Shown: one piece after another, positions 38,752-48,111 of the stretch
How the letters are laid out: every line of letters starts with the position of its first letter
Numbering within the stretch: position 1 is the first letter of the stretch
NCBI RefSeq assembly: GCF_022712275.1
Contig: NZ_JALAGU010000016.1
Coordinates: forward strand, 1-64,000
DNA from: Corynebacterium sp.
Lineage (GTDB): Bacteria; Actinomycetota; Actinomycetes; Mycobacteriales; Mycobacteriaceae
Reading direction: 5' to 3'
Length of the DNA stretch: 64,000 nucleotides
Made by a program: the position numbers and the translations under genes
The notes under the pieces: generated by a model
Told to the model about the DNA's origin: nothing
Databases searched by the model: none
Seen by the model: only the letters and a program-made list of their open reading frames with translations

Positions 38752-40455
38752 ATGAGCCACACACCCACCGACTGGTGGCGTCACGCCGTCATCTACCAGG
38801 TCTATCCCCGGTCCTTCGCGGACTCCGACGGCGACGGCCTCGGTGATCTGCCCGGCATCACCGCGCACCTGCCCTACCTGCGCGACCTCGGGGTGGACGC
38901 CGTGTGGATCTCGCCGTTCTACCCCTCCCCGCAGAAGGACGCCGGCTACGACGTCGCAGACTACTGCGATGTCGACCCCCTCTTCGGCACCCTCGCCGAC
39001 GCCGACACCCTCATCGCCACCGCCCATGAACTGGGTCTACGCATCATCGTCGACCTCGTACCGAACCACACCAGTGACCGGCACGAATGGTTCCAGGCGG
39101 CCCTGGCGTCCCCGCCCGGAAGCCCGGAGCGCGACCGTTACATCTTCCGCGACATCGATGACAGTGACCCGGCCGCCCGGGACATCCCGCCGAACAACTG
39201 GGAGTCCAACTTCGGCGGCACGGCCTGGTCGAAGACCGAGGGGGCGACCGGCGGCGACCAGTGGTACCTGCACCTCTTCGACTCCTCCCAACCCGACCTG
39301 AACTGGGAGAACCCCGAGGTACGGGACATGTTCGACGGCATCCTGCGGTTCTGGCTGGACCGGGGTGTGGACGGTTTCCGGGTCGATGTGGCCCACGGGA
39401 TGATCAAGGCGCCCGGACTGCCGGATGTCGAGGTCTGCACCGACGACACCGCCATGGCGTCCACCTCAATGCCCTACTGGGACCGGGACGGCGTCCACGA
39501 GATCTACCGTCGCTGGCGGAGGATCCTGGACAGCTACAGCACAGACGCAGACACACGGATCATGGTCGCCGAGGCGTGGGTGCAGCCGATCGACCGGATC
39601 GCCCGGTACGTCCGCCCCGACGAGCACCACCAGGCCTTCAACTTCTCCTTCCTCGACACCCGGTGGGACGCCGCCGCGTTGCGTGAGGTCATCAGTGAAT
39701 CCTACCGGGTCAATGACGCCGTCAACGCGCCGACGACCTGGGTGCTCTCCAACCACGACGTCATCCGGCATGCCACCCGCCTGGCACTGGCCCCGGAGGA
39801 GGCGACCACCCAGCTCGCCGGTCCGGTGACCGAGCCTGACCGCACAGTCGGCCTGGGCCGGGCACGAGCCGCCACCACGCTGATGCTCGGTCTGCCGGGC
39901 TCGGCGTACCTGTACCAGGGCGAGGAACTGGGCCTTCCCGAGGTCCTCGACATCCCCGACGACAAGCGCCAGGACCCGACCTTCTTCCGCACTCACGGCA
40001 CCGACAAGCCCGAGCTGGGACGCGACGGCTGCCGCGTCCCGATCCCCTGGTCCGCCGACGAGGTGGCCACGGCCGGGGACGGGAGGACGCCTCCCTGGCT
40101 GCCGCAGCCCGCGGTCTTCGCCGACCTGGCGGTAGACCGGCAGACCGGGGACGCGACGTCCACCCTGGAGCTCTACCGTTCACTGCTGCGACTGCGGAGA
40201 GAGCTCGGGCTCGCCGACGGCACCGCGCGGGTTCCCGACACCGGCACCGATGCCGACGCAGACATCGTCGCCGTGGAAGTCACGACGGCAGACCACGGCG
40301 ACGGGGGTGTTCTCATCGTCGCCAACCTGGGCGCCGACAACTGGCCGGTTCCGGCGAACAGGCAGGTCATCGCAGCAAGCCGACCGGGGGTCACCACCTC
40401 GGTCCCGGTGGACTGCACCGTCTGGCTGGCTCGCCTAGGATCGCAGGTGGAGTGA
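38752..40455 (+). CDS. GH13 alpha-glucosidase
   Basis: This 567-residue cytoplasmic glycoside hydrolase of the oligo-1,6-glucosidase/alpha-glucosidase group has region I DLVPNHTS, region II GFRVDVAHG with nucleophile D212, region III VAEAW with acid E274, and region IV VLSNHD. The N-terminal WWRHAVIYQVYPRSFADSDG is typical. It should release glucose from short alpha-glucans. It is just upstream of glgP but separated by a hairpin, so it may be its own unit. Confidence 0.93.
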   Translation: MSHTPTDWWRHAVIYQVYPRSFADSDGDGLGDLPGITAHLPYLRDLGVDAVWISPFYPSPQKDAGYDVADYCDVDPLFGTLADADTLIATAHELGLRIIVDLVPNHTSDRHEWFQAALASPPGSPERDRYIFRDIDDSDPAARDIPPNNWESNFGGTAWSKTEGATGGDQWYLHLFDSSQPDLNWENPEVRDMFDGILRFWLDRGVDGFRVDVAHGMIKAPGLPDVEVCTDDTAMASTSMPYWDRDGVHEIYRRWRRILDSYSTDADTRIMVAEAWVQPIDRIARYVRPDEHHQAFNFSFLDTRWDAAALREVISESYRVNDAVNAPTTWVLSNHDVIRHATRLALAPEEATTQLAGPVTEPDRTVGLGRARAATTLMLGLPGSAYLYQGEELGLPEVLDIPDDKRQDPTFFRTHGTDKPELGRDGCRVPIPWSADEVATAGDGRTPPWLPQPAVFADLAVDRQTGDATSTLELYRSLLRLRRELGLADGTARVPDTGTDADADIVAVEVTTADHGDGGVLIVANLGADNWPVPANRQVIAASRPGVTTSVPVDCTVWLARLGSQVE

Positions 40456-40470
40456 CGAAACCATCCGGTC

Positions 40471-40508
40471 GGGACACCGGGCCCCACCGAACGTGACGCC
40501 GGTGTCCC
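40471..40508 (+). terminator. Hairpin between the GH13 and glgP genes
   Basis: GGGACACCGG (40471-40480) pairs exactly with CCGGTGTCCC (40499-40508), 15 bases past the GH13 stop and 22 before glgP. It may end or attenuate transcription into glgP. Confidence 0.6.
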
Positions 40509-40530
40509 CCTGAGGACAACCTGGAGCCCC

Positions 40531-42981
40531 ATGTCCGAGAGAATTCCCGTCCGTGGCGTTGAACGCGACGATCTCACGCTGCCCGAGCCGACCGCCGACA
40601 CCTTCCGCTGGTGGCTGCTGCACCACCTCCAGTTCACCGTCGGCAAGGACCCGGAACACGCCTCGAAGACAGACTGGCGTCTAGCCCTGACCCACACGAT
40701 CCGTGACCGGGCGGTGGCCCCCTGGTTCGAGTCGACCCGCAGGACCTGGGCCGAGGACCGCAAGCGCGTCCACTACCTGTCCATGGAGTTCCTCATCGGG
40801 CGTCTTCTGGAGGACGCCACCATCAACCTCGGACTGCGTGACGTCGTCGGGGAAGCCCTCGATCAGCTGGGCCTGAACTTCGCCGAGCTCACCGACGATG
40901 AGCCGGACGCCGCCCTCGGCAACGGCGGTCTGGGTCGGCTGGCGGCCTGCTACATGGAGTCCATGGCCACCCTGGGCTGCCCCGGTTTCGGCTACGGTCT
41001 GCGCTACGAGCACGGCCTGTTCAAGCAGAGCTTCGACCACGGCCGCCAGATCGAGACCCCGGAGGACTGGCTGGCCACGGAGAACCCGTGGGACTTCGTC
41101 CGTCCGGAATCCGCCTACGACGTCGGCTTCGGCGGACATGTCGAGGATGCCGGGGACGGTCGCCGCATCTGGCACCCCCGCGCCCGGGTCCGGGCCGCCG
41201 CCCATGACACGCCCGTCATCGGCTACGGCGGCAACTGGGCGAACACGCTGCGACTGTGGGCCGCACTGCCCACCGCCGACCTGTTCGACCTGGACCGCTT
41301 CAACGCCGGAGAGTTCGTCGCGGCGTCCAACCATGAGGCCATGGCGCGTGCCCTGTCGAAGGTGCTGTACCCCAACGACTCGACCGAGGGCGGCAAGGAA
41401 CTACGTCTGTCCCAGGAATTCTTCCTCACCTCGGCCTCGGTGCAGGACATCCTGCGCCGCTACCTGACCTCGCACTCCGATCTGTCACGCCTGCCGGAGT
41501 ACGTGGCGATCCAGATGAATGACACCCACCCGGCGATCGCCGGTCCGGAGCTGATCCGCCTGCTCGTCGACGAGCACGGCTTCGCCTTCGACTCCGCCGC
41601 CGACATCACCACGCAGGTCCTCGGGTACACCAACCACACCCTGCTGCCGGAGGCGCTGGAGCGCTGGTCGCTGGGGCTGATGGCGAAGACCCTGCCCCGT
41701 CACCTGGAGATCATCGAGCGTCTCGACCACCGGGAAATCGAACTGTGCGGGCCGCGCCCCTACGGGGTCGGGCTGATCGGCGACGGTCACGTGAAGATGG
41801 GCGAGCTGGCGTTCGTCACGAGCCACAAGGTCAACGGCGTCTCCGCCCTGCACTCCGACCTGGTCAAGCGGGACCTGTTCCCCGTGATGGACCAGCGGCA
41901 CCCGGGCCGGATCCTCAACGTCACCAACGGTGTGACGCCGCGTCGCTGGTTGAAGCTGGCGAACCCGCCGCTGGCGCAGCTGGTCACCGACACCATCGGC
42001 GAGGGCTGGGAGACCCGCCTCGACCGGCTCACCGGCATCGAGGACCACCTCGACGACCCGGGCCTGCTCGACGCCTTCGGTGAGACCAAGCGGCTGGCCA
42101 AGGAGCGCCTCGTCGCCTGGCTGAAGGAGCACCACGACATCGAGGTGCCGGTGAACGCCCTCTACGACATCCAGATCAAGCGTCAGCACGAGTACAAGCG
42201 GCAGCTGCTCAATATCCTGTGGACCATCGCCCGGTGGCAGCGCATCAAGCGCGATCCGACCAACGGCGGCAGGGGCTGGGTGCCGCGCGTGAAGATCTTC
42301 GGTGGCAAGGCAGCGGGCAGTTACGAGGCCGCCAAGGACATCATCCGGTTGATCAACGATGTCGCCGAGGTCGTCAACAACGACCCGGACACCCGCGATC
42401 ACCTGCGCGTGATCTACCCGCCGAACTACGACGTCTCCATGGCGGAGAAGCTCATCCCCGCCGCCGACCTCTCCGAGCAGATCTCGACCGCCGGCATGGA
42501 GGCGTCCGGCACCGGCAACATGAAGTTCGCCCTCAACGGCGCGCTGACGATCGGCACACTGGACGGTGCGAACGTCGAGATCCGTGAGCAGGTCGGCGCC
42601 GACAACTTCTTCCTCTTCGGCCTCACCACCGACGAGGTCGCCGGGCGGCGGCAGATGCCGGACCACTCCCGTGCCGCGATCGACCAGAGCCAGGCACTGC
42701 GCGATGTGCTGCAGGCTGTCGCCGAGGGTACGTTCAGCCCCGGCGAGATGTACCGCTACGGCGGGCTGGTCGACAACATGTGGAACAGCGACTGGTTCCT
42801 CGTCGCCTCCGACTTCGGCTCCTATGACGCCGCCCAGGACCGGGTCGACGAGGTCTACCGCGATCCCGCGCAGTGGCAGCGAAAGGCCCTGATCAATGTG
42901 GCGCGGATGGGTTTCTTTTCCTCGGACCGGTCGATCCGGGAGTACATGGAGAAGATCTGGGACGTCAGGAGTGCGCTGTGA
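40531..42981 (+). CDS. glgP: Glycogen phosphorylase
   Basis: This 816-residue GT35 enzyme cleaves alpha-1,4-glucan with phosphate to glucose-1-phosphate. The pyridoxal-phosphate lysine is K665 in EASGTGNMKFALNG. HYLSMEFLIGRLL, NGGLGRLAACYMES, QMNDTHPAIAGPELIR and the PLP-site region RVIYPPNYDVSMAEKL are all family signatures. It is similar in length and pattern to the classical GlgP/MalP of Proteobacteria. Its stop overlaps the GTG start of glgB. Confidence 0.96.
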   Translation: MSERIPVRGVERDDLTLPEPTADTFRWWLLHHLQFTVGKDPEHASKTDWRLALTHTIRDRAVAPWFESTRRTWAEDRKRVHYLSMEFLIGRLLEDATINLGLRDVVGEALDQLGLNFAELTDDEPDAALGNGGLGRLAACYMESMATLGCPGFGYGLRYEHGLFKQSFDHGRQIETPEDWLATENPWDFVRPESAYDVGFGGHVEDAGDGRRIWHPRARVRAAAHDTPVIGYGGNWANTLRLWAALPTADLFDLDRFNAGEFVAASNHEAMARALSKVLYPNDSTEGGKELRLSQEFFLTSASVQDILRRYLTSHSDLSRLPEYVAIQMNDTHPAIAGPELIRLLVDEHGFAFDSAADITTQVLGYTNHTLLPEALERWSLGLMAKTLPRHLEIIERLDHREIELCGPRPYGVGLIGDGHVKMGELAFVTSHKVNGVSALHSDLVKRDLFPVMDQRHPGRILNVTNGVTPRRWLKLANPPLAQLVTDTIGEGWETRLDRLTGIEDHLDDPGLLDAFGETKRLAKERLVAWLKEHHDIEVPVNALYDIQIKRQHEYKRQLLNILWTIARWQRIKRDPTNGGRGWVPRVKIFGGKAAGSYEAAKDIIRLINDVAEVVNNDPDTRDHLRVIYPPNYDVSMAEKLIPAADLSEQISTAGMEASGTGNMKFALNGALTIGTLDGANVEIREQVGADNFFLFGLTTDEVAGRRQMPDHSRAAIDQSQALRDVLQAVAEGTFSPGEMYRYGGLVDNMWNSDWFLVASDFGSYDAAQDRVDEVYRDPAQWQRKALINVARMGFFSSDRSIREYMEKIWDVRSAL

Positions 42982-45290
42982 CTCCCCGTGAGGAACAACC
43001 ACCCCCTGTCCTCACCGACGAGGACGCCGCCCACATCGTCGCCGGCACCCTCAGTGACCCCTTCGCCGTGCTCGGTCCGACCTCCGACGGGCACCATGTC
43101 GTGGTGTACATCCCCGGCGCGTCCTCCGTCGCGGTGGTCAATGACACCGACGAGGTGGACCTGACCCCGTTCCCGGACGCCCCCGGCGTGTTCACCGGTC
43201 AGATCCTGCCCTACTACCGGCTGCGGGTGACCTGGCCGGGGATCGGCTACGGCGAAGGGTCCACCGAGATCCGTGAAGACCCCTACCGCTTCGGCCCGGT
43301 CATCGGCCCGGCCGACGAGGAGCTGCTCCGTAAGGGCACGCACCGCAGGCTGTGGGAGGTGCTCGGGGCGCATGTGACCACGCACGAGGGGATCGACGGC
43401 GTCCACTTCGCGGTGTGGGCCCCGGAGGCCTCCCGGGTGAGCGTGGTCGGGGACCACGACGCCTGGAACGCCTCCGCCCATCCGATGCGGTTGCGCGGGT
43501 CGACCGGGGTGTGGGAACTGTTCCTGCCCGGCCTGGGCGAGGGGGCGGTCTACAAGTACGACCTGCTGGACGCGCACGGGGAGCAGCTGCCGCAGAAGGC
43601 CGACCCGGTGGGCTTCGGTGCCGAGCCGGCACCTGCGACCGGGTCGGTGGTGCGTCGGCTCGGGCGCCACGACTGGAAGGACGCCACATGGATCAACCGT
43701 CGTAGCGACCCGACCACACCCGGTGTCGGTGACCGGGACCGGCCGGTGAGCATCTTCGAGGTCCATCTGGGGTCCTGGCGCCGGCACGCCGACGGCACCC
43801 CGCTGACCTACCGGGAACTGGCCGTGGATCTCCTCGACTATGTCGCTGACCTGGGCTTCACCCATATCGAGGTACTCCCGGTCTCGGAGTACCCCTTCCC
43901 CGGCTCCTGGGGCTACCAGCCGATCGGGTTGTACGCGCCGACGAACCGCTACGGCACGCCGGAGGACTTCGCTGCCTTCGTGGACGCCGCCCATACGAAG
44001 GGTCTGGCGGTGCTCGCCGACTGGGTGCCCGGCCACTTCCCCACCGACGCCCACGGCCTGGGCCGGTTCGACGGCTCCGCCCTCTACGAGCATCTCGATC
44101 CACGCCGCGGCTTCCACCCGGACTGGACGACCTGGATCTTCAACTACGGGCGCCCGGAGGTGGCGAACTACCTCACCGCCAATGCCCTCTACTGGCTCGA
44201 CGAGTACCACCTCGACGGCCTGCGGGTGGACGCCGTCTCCTCGGTCGTGTGGCGCGACTACTCCCGCCGCGTCGGCGAGTGGGTGCCCAATGACGAGGGC
44301 GGACGCGAGAACTACGAGGGCATCGACATGCTGCGGGACACCACCGGTGAAACCGCCACCGGGTTCCCCGGCACCACGATGGTCGCCGAGGAATCCACCA
44401 CCTTCCCCGGTGTCACCGAGCCACCGGACGCCGACGGACGCCCCGCCGGACTGGGGTTCGACTACAAGTGGAATCTCGGCTGGATGAATGACTCGCTGAC
44501 CTACTTCGGCCGCGACCCGCTGTACCGCAGGTTCCACCACAACCAGCTGACCTTCGGGCTGACGTACGCCTTCACCGAGGCGTTCATCCTGCCGGTCAGC
44601 CATGACGAGGTGGTGCACGGCAAGGGGTCGATGTACGGCCGGATGCCCGGTGGCCCCGACCACGGGGCGAGGCTGGCGAACATGCGGGCCTTCTACGGCT
44701 ACATGTGGGCGCATCCGGGCAAGAAGCTGCTGTTCATGGGCACCGAGTTCGGCCAGGTCGCCGAATGGGACTTCGCCGGTGAACTGGAGTGGAACTGCCT
44801 GGACGATGCCGGTCACACCGGGGTGCAGTCCCTGGTCCGGGATCTCAACCGGCTCTACCGGACCACACCTGCCCTGTACCGCCGCGACGGCGATCCGGGC
44901 GGCTTCCACTGGCTCATCGTCGACGCCGACGGGTCCGGTTCCCCGGATACCCCGGAAGCCGCCGACGAGGTCTTCGCCTGGGTACGCCACGGCGGCCCGG
45001 GTGACCCGCGGGTGGTCGTGGTGCTCAACCTGACCCCGGTGGAGCGCTCCGGCTACCGGCTGCCCTTCCCCGCCGCCGGGACCTGGACCGAGGCGCTCAA
45101 CACCGACTCGGCCTTCTACGGCGGCGGTGACGTCGGCAACCGTGGCACCGTCACCACCGAGGCTGTGCCCTGTGGCGGCGAGAAACACTCCGCCCTGGTC
45201 ACCCTGCCACCCCTGTCCGCCATCTTCTTCGTCGAGAAACCTGACTCCACACCAGACTCCACACCTGACATCACGGAGGAAACACCATGA
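42978..45290 (+). CDS. glgB: 1,4-alpha-glucan branching enzyme
   Basis: This 770-residue GH13 enzyme has two N-terminal CBM48-like domains (about 25-110 and 125-220) and a catalytic barrel with nucleophile D418 (GLRVDAVSS) and acid E471 (VAEEST). The GlgB signatures WGYQPIGLYAPTNRYG, LPVSHDEVVHGKGS and GTEFGQVAEWDF are present. A GTG at 42978 overlaps the glgP stop, with AGGAG upstream. The C-terminal tail repeats Asp-Ser-Thr-Pro. It forms the alpha-1,6 branches in glycogen. Confidence 0.96.
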   Translation: MTPREEQPPPVLTDEDAAHIVAGTLSDPFAVLGPTSDGHHVVVYIPGASSVAVVNDTDEVDLTPFPDAPGVFTGQILPYYRLRVTWPGIGYGEGSTEIREDPYRFGPVIGPADEELLRKGTHRRLWEVLGAHVTTHEGIDGVHFAVWAPEASRVSVVGDHDAWNASAHPMRLRGSTGVWELFLPGLGEGAVYKYDLLDAHGEQLPQKADPVGFGAEPAPATGSVVRRLGRHDWKDATWINRRSDPTTPGVGDRDRPVSIFEVHLGSWRRHADGTPLTYRELAVDLLDYVADLGFTHIEVLPVSEYPFPGSWGYQPIGLYAPTNRYGTPEDFAAFVDAAHTKGLAVLADWVPGHFPTDAHGLGRFDGSALYEHLDPRRGFHPDWTTWIFNYGRPEVANYLTANALYWLDEYHLDGLRVDAVSSVVWRDYSRRVGEWVPNDEGGRENYEGIDMLRDTTGETATGFPGTTMVAEESTTFPGVTEPPDADGRPAGLGFDYKWNLGWMNDSLTYFGRDPLYRRFHHNQLTFGLTYAFTEAFILPVSHDEVVHGKGSMYGRMPGGPDHGARLANMRAFYGYMWAHPGKKLLFMGTEFGQVAEWDFAGELEWNCLDDAGHTGVQSLVRDLNRLYRTTPALYRRDGDPGGFHWLIVDADGSGSPDTPEAADEVFAWVRHGGPGDPRVVVVLNLTPVERSGYRLPFPAAGTWTEALNTDSAFYGGGDVGNRGTVTTEAVPCGGEKHSALVTLPPLSAIFFVEKPDSTPDSTPDITEETP

Positions 45291-46597
45291 CCACAGCAGC
45301 TCTTCCCCGTCCCGAATCCGGTGGTATGCCCGTCGGCGCCCAGCCACGGCTGACAGCCCAGACCATGGCCTTCGTCCTCGCCGGTGGCCGCGGCTCCCGG
45401 CTCCAGGAACTCACCGACCGGCGCGCGAAACCGGCCGTGTACTTCGGCGGAAAGTCACGGATCATCGACTTCGCCCTGTCGAATGCGCTGAACTCCGGTA
45501 TCCGCAAGATCGCGGTCGCCACCCAGTACAAGGCACACTCACTGATCCGCCACATGCAGCGCGGCTGGAGCTTCTTCCGCGCCGAGCGCAACGAGTTCCT
45601 CGATATCCTGCCGGCGTCCCAGCGCGTCGCCGGTGAGAAGTGGTATGCGGGCACGGCGGACGCCGTCACCCAGAACATCGACATCGTCGACGACTACGGC
45701 GTGAAGTACGTCATCGTCCTGGCCGGTGACCACATCTACAAGATGGACTACGAGCTGATGCTGCGTCAGCACGTCGACACCGGTGCGAAGGTCACCGTCG
45801 GCTGCCTCACCGTGCCACGGGAGGAGGCGTCCGGTTTCGGCGTCATGCACACCGACGTCACCGGCCGCATCGTCGACTTCCTCGAGAAGCCGGCTGACCC
45901 GCCGGCGATGCCGGGGCACCCGGACATGTCCCTGGCGTCCATGGGCATCTACGTCTTCGAGTGGTCCTTCCTACGTGAGATTCTCCGGGAGGACGCCGCC
46001 GACCAGACCTCAGCCCACGATTTCGGCCACAACATCATCCCGAAGATCGTCAAGGACGGCTCCGCCTACGCCCACCGGTTCAGCGAGTCCTGCGTGATGA
46101 CCGGTCATGAGACCCGCCCCTACTGGCGGGACGTCGGTACCGTCGACGCCTTCTGGCAGGCCAACATCGACCTCACCGCATTTGTCCCCGACCTGGACCT
46201 CTACGACAACTCCTGGCCGATCTGGACCTACTCCGAACTGGTGCCGCCGGCGAAGTTCGTCCACGACGAGGACGGACGCCGCGGCTCCGCGGTCCAGTCG
46301 ACGGTCTCCGGCGGCTGCATCATCTCCGGCGCCGAGGTGAAGAACTCCATGCTGTTCACCAACACGCGCCTGCGGTCCTACTCGGAACTCGACCATGTGG
46401 TGCTGCTGCCCGGCGCGCAGGTCGAACGCAGCGCCCGGCTGACGAACTGCGTCGTCGACAGCGGTGTGGTCGTCCCCGAGGGGCTGGTCATCGGCGAGGA
46501 TCCGGAGGAGGACGCCAGATGGTTCCGCCGGACCGAGTCCGGCATCACCCTGGTGACCCGGCCGATGCTCGACCGACGCCGCGAACTGGAGAAGTGA
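45287..46597 (+). CDS. glgC: Glucose-1-phosphate adenylyltransferase, proteobacterial type
   Basis: This 436-residue enzyme makes ADP-glucose from ATP and glucose-1-phosphate. AFVLAGGRGSRLQELTDRRA, RAKPAVYFGGKSRIIDF, LSNALNSGIRKIAVATQYKA, HSLIRHMQRGWSFFRAERNE, AGDHIYKMDY and the C-terminal GLVIGEDPEEDARWFRRTES follow the E. coli/alphaproteobacterial pattern. The usual actinobacterial GlgC pattern (GGEGKRLFPLT, LSNLVNAGYL) is absent. The ATG overlaps the glgB stop (ATGA), with a strong GGAGG upstream. Confidence 0.95.
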   Translation: MTTAALPRPESGGMPVGAQPRLTAQTMAFVLAGGRGSRLQELTDRRAKPAVYFGGKSRIIDFALSNALNSGIRKIAVATQYKAHSLIRHMQRGWSFFRAERNEFLDILPASQRVAGEKWYAGTADAVTQNIDIVDDYGVKYVIVLAGDHIYKMDYELMLRQHVDTGAKVTVGCLTVPREEASGFGVMHTDVTGRIVDFLEKPADPPAMPGHPDMSLASMGIYVFEWSFLREILREDAADQTSAHDFGHNIIPKIVKDGSAYAHRFSESCVMTGHETRPYWRDVGTVDAFWQANIDLTAFVPDLDLYDNSWPIWTYSELVPPAKFVHDEDGRRGSAVQSTVSGGCIISGAEVKNSMLFTNTRLRSYSELDHVVLLPGAQVERSARLTNCVVDSGVVVPEGLVIGEDPEEDARWFRRTESGITLVTRPMLDRRRELEK

Positions 46598-46602
46598 CCG
46601 GC

Positions 46603-48111
46603 ATGTCTCCCCGTCACCGCACCCGGCGCGTCCTCTCCGTCGCCTCGGAGTGCGCACCGCTGATCAAGACCGGTGGTCTCGCCGACGTCGTCGGCGCCCT
46701 GCCTGCCGCACTCGAACCCCTGGGGTGGCACACCCGCGTCCTGCTGCCCGCCTATCCGGCCGTCCTCGCGAAGCTGGCCGAGGCCGGCACGACGCTGCGC
46801 CGGGTGTGGGCCACCGAGGACCTTTTCGGTGGGCCGGCGACGGTACGGCGTGGTGTGTACCGCGCTGCCGGCGGCACCGAACTCGACCTCATGCTGCTGG
46901 ACGCCCCGCACCTGTTCGACCGGCCCGGCGGCCCCTACTCCGTCGACGGCCACGACCACGTGGACAACCATGTGCGCTTCGCCGCGCTGTCGTGGGTCGG
47001 GTCACGCCTGGCGGTGGAGGGCACGACCGACCGGTGGCGTCCGGACCTGGTGCACGCCCATGACTGGCAGGCCGGGCTGGTGCCCTCCTACCTGAAGTAC
47101 GCCGACTGTGACGTCCCCACGGTCGTGACCGTGCACAACATCGCCTTCCAGGGCATCTTCGGCCCCGACCAACTCGACCGGCTGAAGCTGCCGACCTGGG
47201 ACTTCCACCCGGAATCCCTGGAGTACCACGGCCTGGTCTCCACGCTGAAGGCCGGGATGGTGCACTCCTCGCGGGTCACCACCGTCTCCCCCAGCTACGC
47301 CACGGAACTCGCCACCCCGGAGTTCGGCTTCGGGCTGGAGGGGGTCGCGGCGATGCGCCTGGACCGGGGTGAGATGACCGGCATCCTCAACGGCATCGAC
47401 ACCGCAGCCTGGGACCCCGCCACCGATCCCGCGGTGACGCCCTACTCGGCGTCCGACCTCGCAGGGAAGGACGCCAACCGCGGGGCACTGCTCGCCGAGT
47501 TCGGGCTGGACCCTGCCGGTGACCGCCCCGGGCCGCTGGCGGTCGTCGTCACCAGGCTGACCCACCAGAAGGGTGTCGACCTGCTGTGTGACGCACTGCC
47601 CGGTTTCCTCGATGCCGGCGGGACCGTCGCCGTGCTCGGTTCGGGCGATCCCGGCTATGAGTTCGCCCTCGGTGAGCTGGCCGCCCGCTACCCCGGGGCG
47701 ATGGGTGTGTGGATCGGCTACGACGAGGCCCTGAGCCACCGCATGTACGCGGGCGGGGACCTGGTGCTCGTGCCTTCACGGTTCGAACCGTGCGGGCTGA
47801 CCCAGCTCTACGGGCAGCGCTACGGTGCCCTGCCGCTCGTCGCCGCGACCGGCGGGCTGCGCGACACCGTCACCGACGCCACCCCGGAGAATCTCGATGC
47901 CGGGACCGCCACCGGGTTCAGCTTCGGTGACGTGCGCCTCGGCGGGACGGTCGACGCCGGTGGTCTCGGCTTCGCCCTCGGTCGGGCCGCCGACCTGTAC
48001 CGCGATGCGGACGCCTGGGACCGACTGCGACGTACCGCGATGACCACCCCGGTGGACTGGGGCACCTCGGCGTCCCGCTACGCCGACCTCTTCGGGGAGC
48101 TGGTCGGGTGA
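46603..48111 (+). CDS. glgA: Glycogen synthase, GT5 type
   Basis: This 502-residue ADP-glucose-dependent synthase is of the GT5 family, shown by VASECAPLIKTGGLADVVGALP, HAHDWQAGLVPSYL, TVHNIAFQGIF, ILNGIDTAAWDP, SRFEPCGLTQLYGQRYGALP and ATGGLRDTV. Typical Actinobacteria use a shorter GT4 enzyme for this step, so the type agrees with glgC in pointing to acquisition. The ATG at 46603 (5 bases after the glgC stop) fits the GGAG spacing better than the overlapping GTG at 46594. Confidence 0.95.
   Translation: MSPRHRTRRVLSVASECAPLIKTGGLADVVGALPAALEPLGWHTRVLLPAYPAVLAKLAEAGTTLRRVWATEDLFGGPATVRRGVYRAAGGTELDLMLLDAPHLFDRPGGPYSVDGHDHVDNHVRFAALSWVGSRLAVEGTTDRWRPDLVHAHDWQAGLVPSYLKYADCDVPTVVTVHNIAFQGIFGPDQLDRLKLPTWDFHPESLEYHGLVSTLKAGMVHSSRVTTVSPSYATELATPEFGFGLEGVAAMRLDRGEMTGILNGIDTAAWDPATDPAVTPYSASDLAGKDANRGALLAEFGLDPAGDRPGPLAVVVTRLTHQKGVDLLCDALPGFLDAGGTVAVLGSGDPGYEFALGELAARYPGAMGVWIGYDEALSHRMYAGGDLVLVPSRFEPCGLTQLYGQRYGALPLVAATGGLRDTVTDATPENLDAGTATGFSFGDVRLGGTVDAGGLGFALGRAADLYRDADAWDRLRRTAMTTPVDWGTSASRYADLFGELVG

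Noticed and set aside
40471..40508. Further member of the dispersed palindrome family
   Set aside because: The stem GGGACACCGG is unrelated in sequence; it is treated as an ordinary hairpin.
42855..45347. An 830-residue minus-strand frame opposite glgB
   Set aside because: It mirrors glgB in the complementary frame; glgB has full domain and motif support.
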